Positions 6,649 through 8,804 of a stretch of 8,804 nucleotides of DNA are shown one piece after another. A program made the translations under genes and the position numbers. Numbering within the stretch: the first letter of the stretch is position 1; each line of letters opens with the position of its first letter. Under the pieces are notes generated by a model. That model worked only from the letters and a program-made list of their open reading frames with translations, was not told the origin of the DNA and did not search any database. Source of the stretch: Cyanobacteria bacterium UBA791 (GTDB taxonomy: Bacteria > Cyanobacteriota > Vampirovibrionia > Gastranaerophilales > Gastranaerophilaceae); assembly GCA_002297005.1 (NCBI GenBank), contig DBIX01000066.1, positions 4,899 to 13,702 on the forward strand, given 5' to 3'.

Positions 6649-7531
6649 TTTCAGCTACCTTAAAATTCTTTTCTGGAATTACGTTAGTTCTAGTGATGAT
6701 GTAGCCCAAGCCTGTTACAAGAAGTTTAACGTCTTTGTTTTTCGCTAATTTAGCTCTTGTAATACCTATTGAAGCTACTGTATATTCGTTCAAATTATCT
6801 TTGTTTGCTGTAAAAATTCTTTCCAAAATGCCAGATTCAGGAAGTTTTCTGTAACTTTCTTCTGAATTAATTTGCGGATAAGTGATTTTTTCTTGACCGA
6901 TTGAGGCGATTACAATCATTTTTCCGTCATTAATATCAAGGTTCAAACTTGCGGTGTAAGGTTTGTTTGCTGGAACTAATTGCGGTACAACTAAGTCCAT
7001 TTTTATGTCATTAGCTTCACCGTAAGTTAGTGTTGTGCGTTCGTTTATGATTTGATCAGAAGTTACAAACCAATTGTCACCATTTTTTTCTAGGTAATAA
7101 ATACTGTTTGAATAACTTTTTAAATAACCTGTAATATCAGTTTCACCAACCGCTTCAACTGATGATGCAGTTGCTTTTTCAACAGCTTCAACAACGGCAG
7201 TGTTGCCGATAATGCTTATTTTGGTAATGTTCATAGTGTACTTGATATCTGGATACATCTTCAAGGTTTTTTGAACAAGGTCAAAATAAGTTTCTTTATC
7301 AAAACCGTCGGCATTCACATAGTTTTTAGCATACATTTTCTTTAAGGCTTCAAGATTGCCTGTATTTGTGTAAACTAATTGTGATTTAAAGAAGTTTCTA
7401 ACTTCTTTTTCAAGATTTTGACTTTGTTTAGCTGTTGCAGATTTACCTGCATAAGCGACATAATTATCACTTGCAAAACAAGCAGGCGTAATTAATAAGG
7501 CGATTATTATTGTTAAAATTAATTTTTTCAT
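6611..7531 (-). CDS. Exported NTF2-like (SnoaL/DUF4440-type) protein with C-terminal beta domain
   Basis: The 306-residue protein begins with a typical signal peptide: MKK, a hydrophobic core (4-15), then TPACFA with likely signal peptidase I cleavage after Ala20. Residues 40-170 have the pattern of an NTF2-like cone fold: a helix ending in FFKSQLVYTNTGNLEALKKM (47-66), the YVNADGF turn (71-77), a further helix (79-92), then strands KISIIGNTAVVEAVEKATAS, SIYYLEKNGDNWFVTSDQII and so on. Residues 176-285 are beta-rich and of no family I know; the tail (286-306) is polar and charged. NTF2-like domains bind small ligands or act as structural modules, so no reaction can be assigned. The product should work in the periplasm or envelope. 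Its 3' end overlaps lspA by 38 nt, and a possible promoter lies immediately before the start. Cys18 could in principle be lipidated, but Thr-Pro-Ala before it is a poor lipobox. Confidence 0.85.
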   Translation of the reverse strand: MKKLILTIIIALLITPACFASDNYVAYAGKSATAKQSQNLEKEVRNFFKSQLVYTNTGNLEALKKMYAKNYVNADGFDKETYFDLVQKTLKMYPDIKYTMNITKISIIGNTAVVEAVEKATASSVEAVGETDITGYLKSYSNSIYYLEKNGDNWFVTSDQIINERTTLTYGEANDIKMDLVVPQLVPANKPYTASLNLDINDGKMIVIASIGQEKITYPQINSEESYRKLPESGILERIFTANKDNLNEYTVASIGITRAKLAKNKDVKLLVTGLGYIITRTNVIPEKNFKVAENGKKETTAKSVE

Positions 7532-7537
7532 ATAATG

Positions 7538-7566
7538 ATTATACCCTAAACATTTACATTTGACAT
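7538..7566 (-). promoter_or_regulatory. Candidate sigma-70-type promoter for the NTF2-like/lspA/rluD/lapA-like cluster
   Basis: On the minus strand, ATGTCA (7566-7561, four of six matches to TTGACA) is separated by 17 bases from a perfect TATAAT (7543-7538). Six bases separate TATAAT from the ATG at 7531, so a normal initiation distance would put the transcript start at or within a base or two of the start codon. The -35 half lies inside the last codons of the ATPase gene. No good Shine-Dalgarno site is present (only AGGG about 11 bases upstream), which fits a leaderless mRNA. AT-rich DNA produces TATAAT by chance, so this is a candidate only. Confidence 0.4.
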
Positions 7567-8804
7567 CATCTCAATAAGGGTACTTATTGTTGTGTCCATA
7601 CTAACGATATCGGTTGTTCGTTGTTGTAGGAATGCATTGATTTGTGGCATCATTTCAATTGCGATATCCAAACTTGGGTTTGAACCTTGTTGATACATAC
7701 CTACGTCAATCAAGTCTTTATTTTCACGATAAAGTGCTAAAAGTTTACGCATTTTACCCGCAGCAGCTTTATGTTCAGGCGATGCGATAGCACTCATCAA
7801 ACGGGAAATACTACCTAAAACGTCAATTGCAGGGTAGTGGTTTGCTTCGGCAACCTTTCTGGATAAGAAAATGTGACCGTCTGTAATACCACGAACTGTA
7901 TCTACGATAGGGTCGTTGATATCGTCACCTTCCATAAGTACTGTGTAAAAGGCTGTAATAGAACCTTTTGGACTGTTACCAGCTCTTTCAAGAATTTTTT
8001 GCAACCATGAGAAAATTGAAGGTGGGTAACCCTTCATTGTTGGAGGTTCGCCCAATGACAAACCAACTTCACGACCTGCCATTGCACAACGTGTAATGGT
8101 ATCGGTCATCAAGAAAACTTTTTTACCTTTATCTCTGAAATATTCACAAACCGCAGTTGCTGTAAGTAAGCATTTTTGACGGATTAATGGCGGTTGGTCA
8201 CCTGTTGCACAAACTAGAACAGATTTTTTCATACCTTCTTCGCCTAAAGCGTCTTCGATAAACTCTTTAACCTCACGACCACGTTCACCGATTAGGGCTA
8301 CAACGTTTACGTCTGCATCAGAATTTCGGGCAATCATACCTAAAAGTGTTGATTTACCTACCCCAGAACCTGCGAATAAACCCATACGTTGTCCGCAACC
8401 GAAGGTTAAGCACGAGTCTATGGCTCTAACACCTGTTGAAAACATCTCTGTAATGATTGGACGCTCAAATGGACTTGGCGGTGGACCTTCAATGTTACGC
8501 CATTCCGCGTGTTCAAGTGGTAATGGGTGTCCGTCCATTGGGTTTCCCATAGGGTCAATAAGTCTGCCTAATAAGAAATCGCCAACAGGAATATTAATCG
8601 GATTACCTGTTGAGGTTACAAGACAACCTTGTCCAATGCCGTTACCGTCAAGTAACAAAAGTAATTGAGCAACTTCACCTTTAAAGGCAGCTACTTCAGC
8701 GGGCTTTTTTTCACCTGTGTTCGTTTCAATATAGCATAAATCACCGATTTTCAAGCCTGGAAGTTTTACTTCAACCGTCAAACCAAGCAACTTTGATACA
8801 GTAC
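7546..8804 (-). CDS. fliI: FliI/SctN-type flagellar or type III export ATPase, 5' partial
   Basis: This is the ATPase that energises substrate unfolding and export at a flagellar or type III secretion apparatus, on the cytoplasmic side of the membrane. The frame stays open to the window edge (Thr-Val-Ser-Lys upstream of a TTG at 8790), and family members have a few dozen more N-terminal residues, so the start is outside. Numbering from the TTG codon: beta-barrel domain 1-75 (VEVKLPGLKIGDLCYI), GRLIDPMGNPMDG (75-87), Walker A GSGVGKST (141-148), catalytic-Glu motif GERGRE (168-173), Walker B FLMTD (226-230), LGEPPTMKGYPPSIFS (246-261), GSITAFYTVLMEGDD (276-290) and arginine-finger motif SISR (327-330). 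GYPPS and GSITAFYTV separate it from F1/V-type ATP synthase subunits. No other flagellar or secretion gene is visible, so FliI versus SctN is not settled; FliI is the likelier label. It reads TAG at 7548-7546. Confidence 0.9.
   Translation of the reverse strand, partial: TVSKLLGLTVEVKLPGLKIGDLCYIETNTGEKKPAEVAAFKGEVAQLLLLLDGNGIGQGCLVTSTGNPINIPVGDFLLGRLIDPMGNPMDGHPLPLEHAEWRNIEGPPPSPFERPIITEMFSTGVRAIDSCLTFGCGQRMGLFAGSGVGKSTLLGMIARNSDADVNVVALIGERGREVKEFIEDALGEEGMKKSVLVCATGDQPPLIRQKCLLTATAVCEYFRDKGKKVFLMTDTITRCAMAGREVGLSLGEPPTMKGYPPSIFSWLQKILERAGNSPKGSITAFYTVLMEGDDINDPIVDTVRGITDGHIFLSRKVAEANHYPAIDVLGSISRLMSAIASPEHKAAAGKMRKLLALYRENKDLIDVGMYQQGSNPSLDIAIEMMPQINAFLQQRTTDIVSMDTTISTLIEMMSNVNV

Noticed and set aside
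7469..7480. A lipoprotein signal at Cys18 of the NTF2-like protein.
   Set aside because: Thr-Pro-Ala-Cys lacks Leu or similar at -3 and has Pro at -2; cleavage after Ala20 by signal peptidase I is more likely. Proximity to lspA alone is not evidence.
8788..8790. The TTG at 8790 as the true start of the ATPase gene.
   Set aside because: The frame continues open to the window edge and family members have more N-terminal sequence before this point, so the gene is cut by the window.

Overview
The window is AT-rich, gene-dense bacterial DNA with no tRNA, rRNA, CRISPR array or insertion sequence that I can see. It holds two convergent gene blocks meeting at a terminator around 4901-4933. The gene style (bacterial lspA-rluD pairing, a FliI/SctN-type ATPase, AT-rich codons, large lysine-rich helical proteins of unknown family, a cytosolic-looking GH13 protein with a low-complexity N-terminus) reminds me of gut Vampirovibrionia/Melainabacteria (Candidatus Gastranaerophilales). 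That assignment is an inference from general resemblance, not from a marker gene.

Plus-strand block (1-4869): three tightly packed genes. The first is cut by the window edge. It and the second gene encode proteins I do not recognise, but they appear to be paralogues: they share an N-terminal module and a C-terminal membrane segment, and the second carries an insertion of about 550 residues of mostly helical, charged sequence. The third gene encodes a GH13 (alpha-amylase clan) protein whose catalytic Asp/Glu/Asp residues are intact but whose region I is atypical and resembles GlgE-type maltosyltransferases. Gaps of 1 and 14 nt suggest one transcript. C-ending codons appear enriched here compared with the opposite block, hinting at strong expression.

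Minus-strand block (8804 down to 4953): a FliI/SctN-like rotary export ATPase (5' end outside the window), then a secreted NTF2-like protein, signal peptidase II (lspA), an RluD-type 23S rRNA pseudouridine synthase, and a small two-helix membrane protein of LapA (DUF1049) type. The last four are packed with overlaps of 38 and 4 nt and a 5-nt gap, so they look like one translationally coupled operon. A perfect TATAAT lies six bases before the start codon of the NTF2-like gene, which could give a leaderless transcript from inside the end of the ATPase gene.

The part most likely to be undescribed is the plus-strand block: a paralogous pair of membrane-anchored helical proteins coupled to an atypical GH13 enzyme. 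No defined system can be claimed from this window alone.
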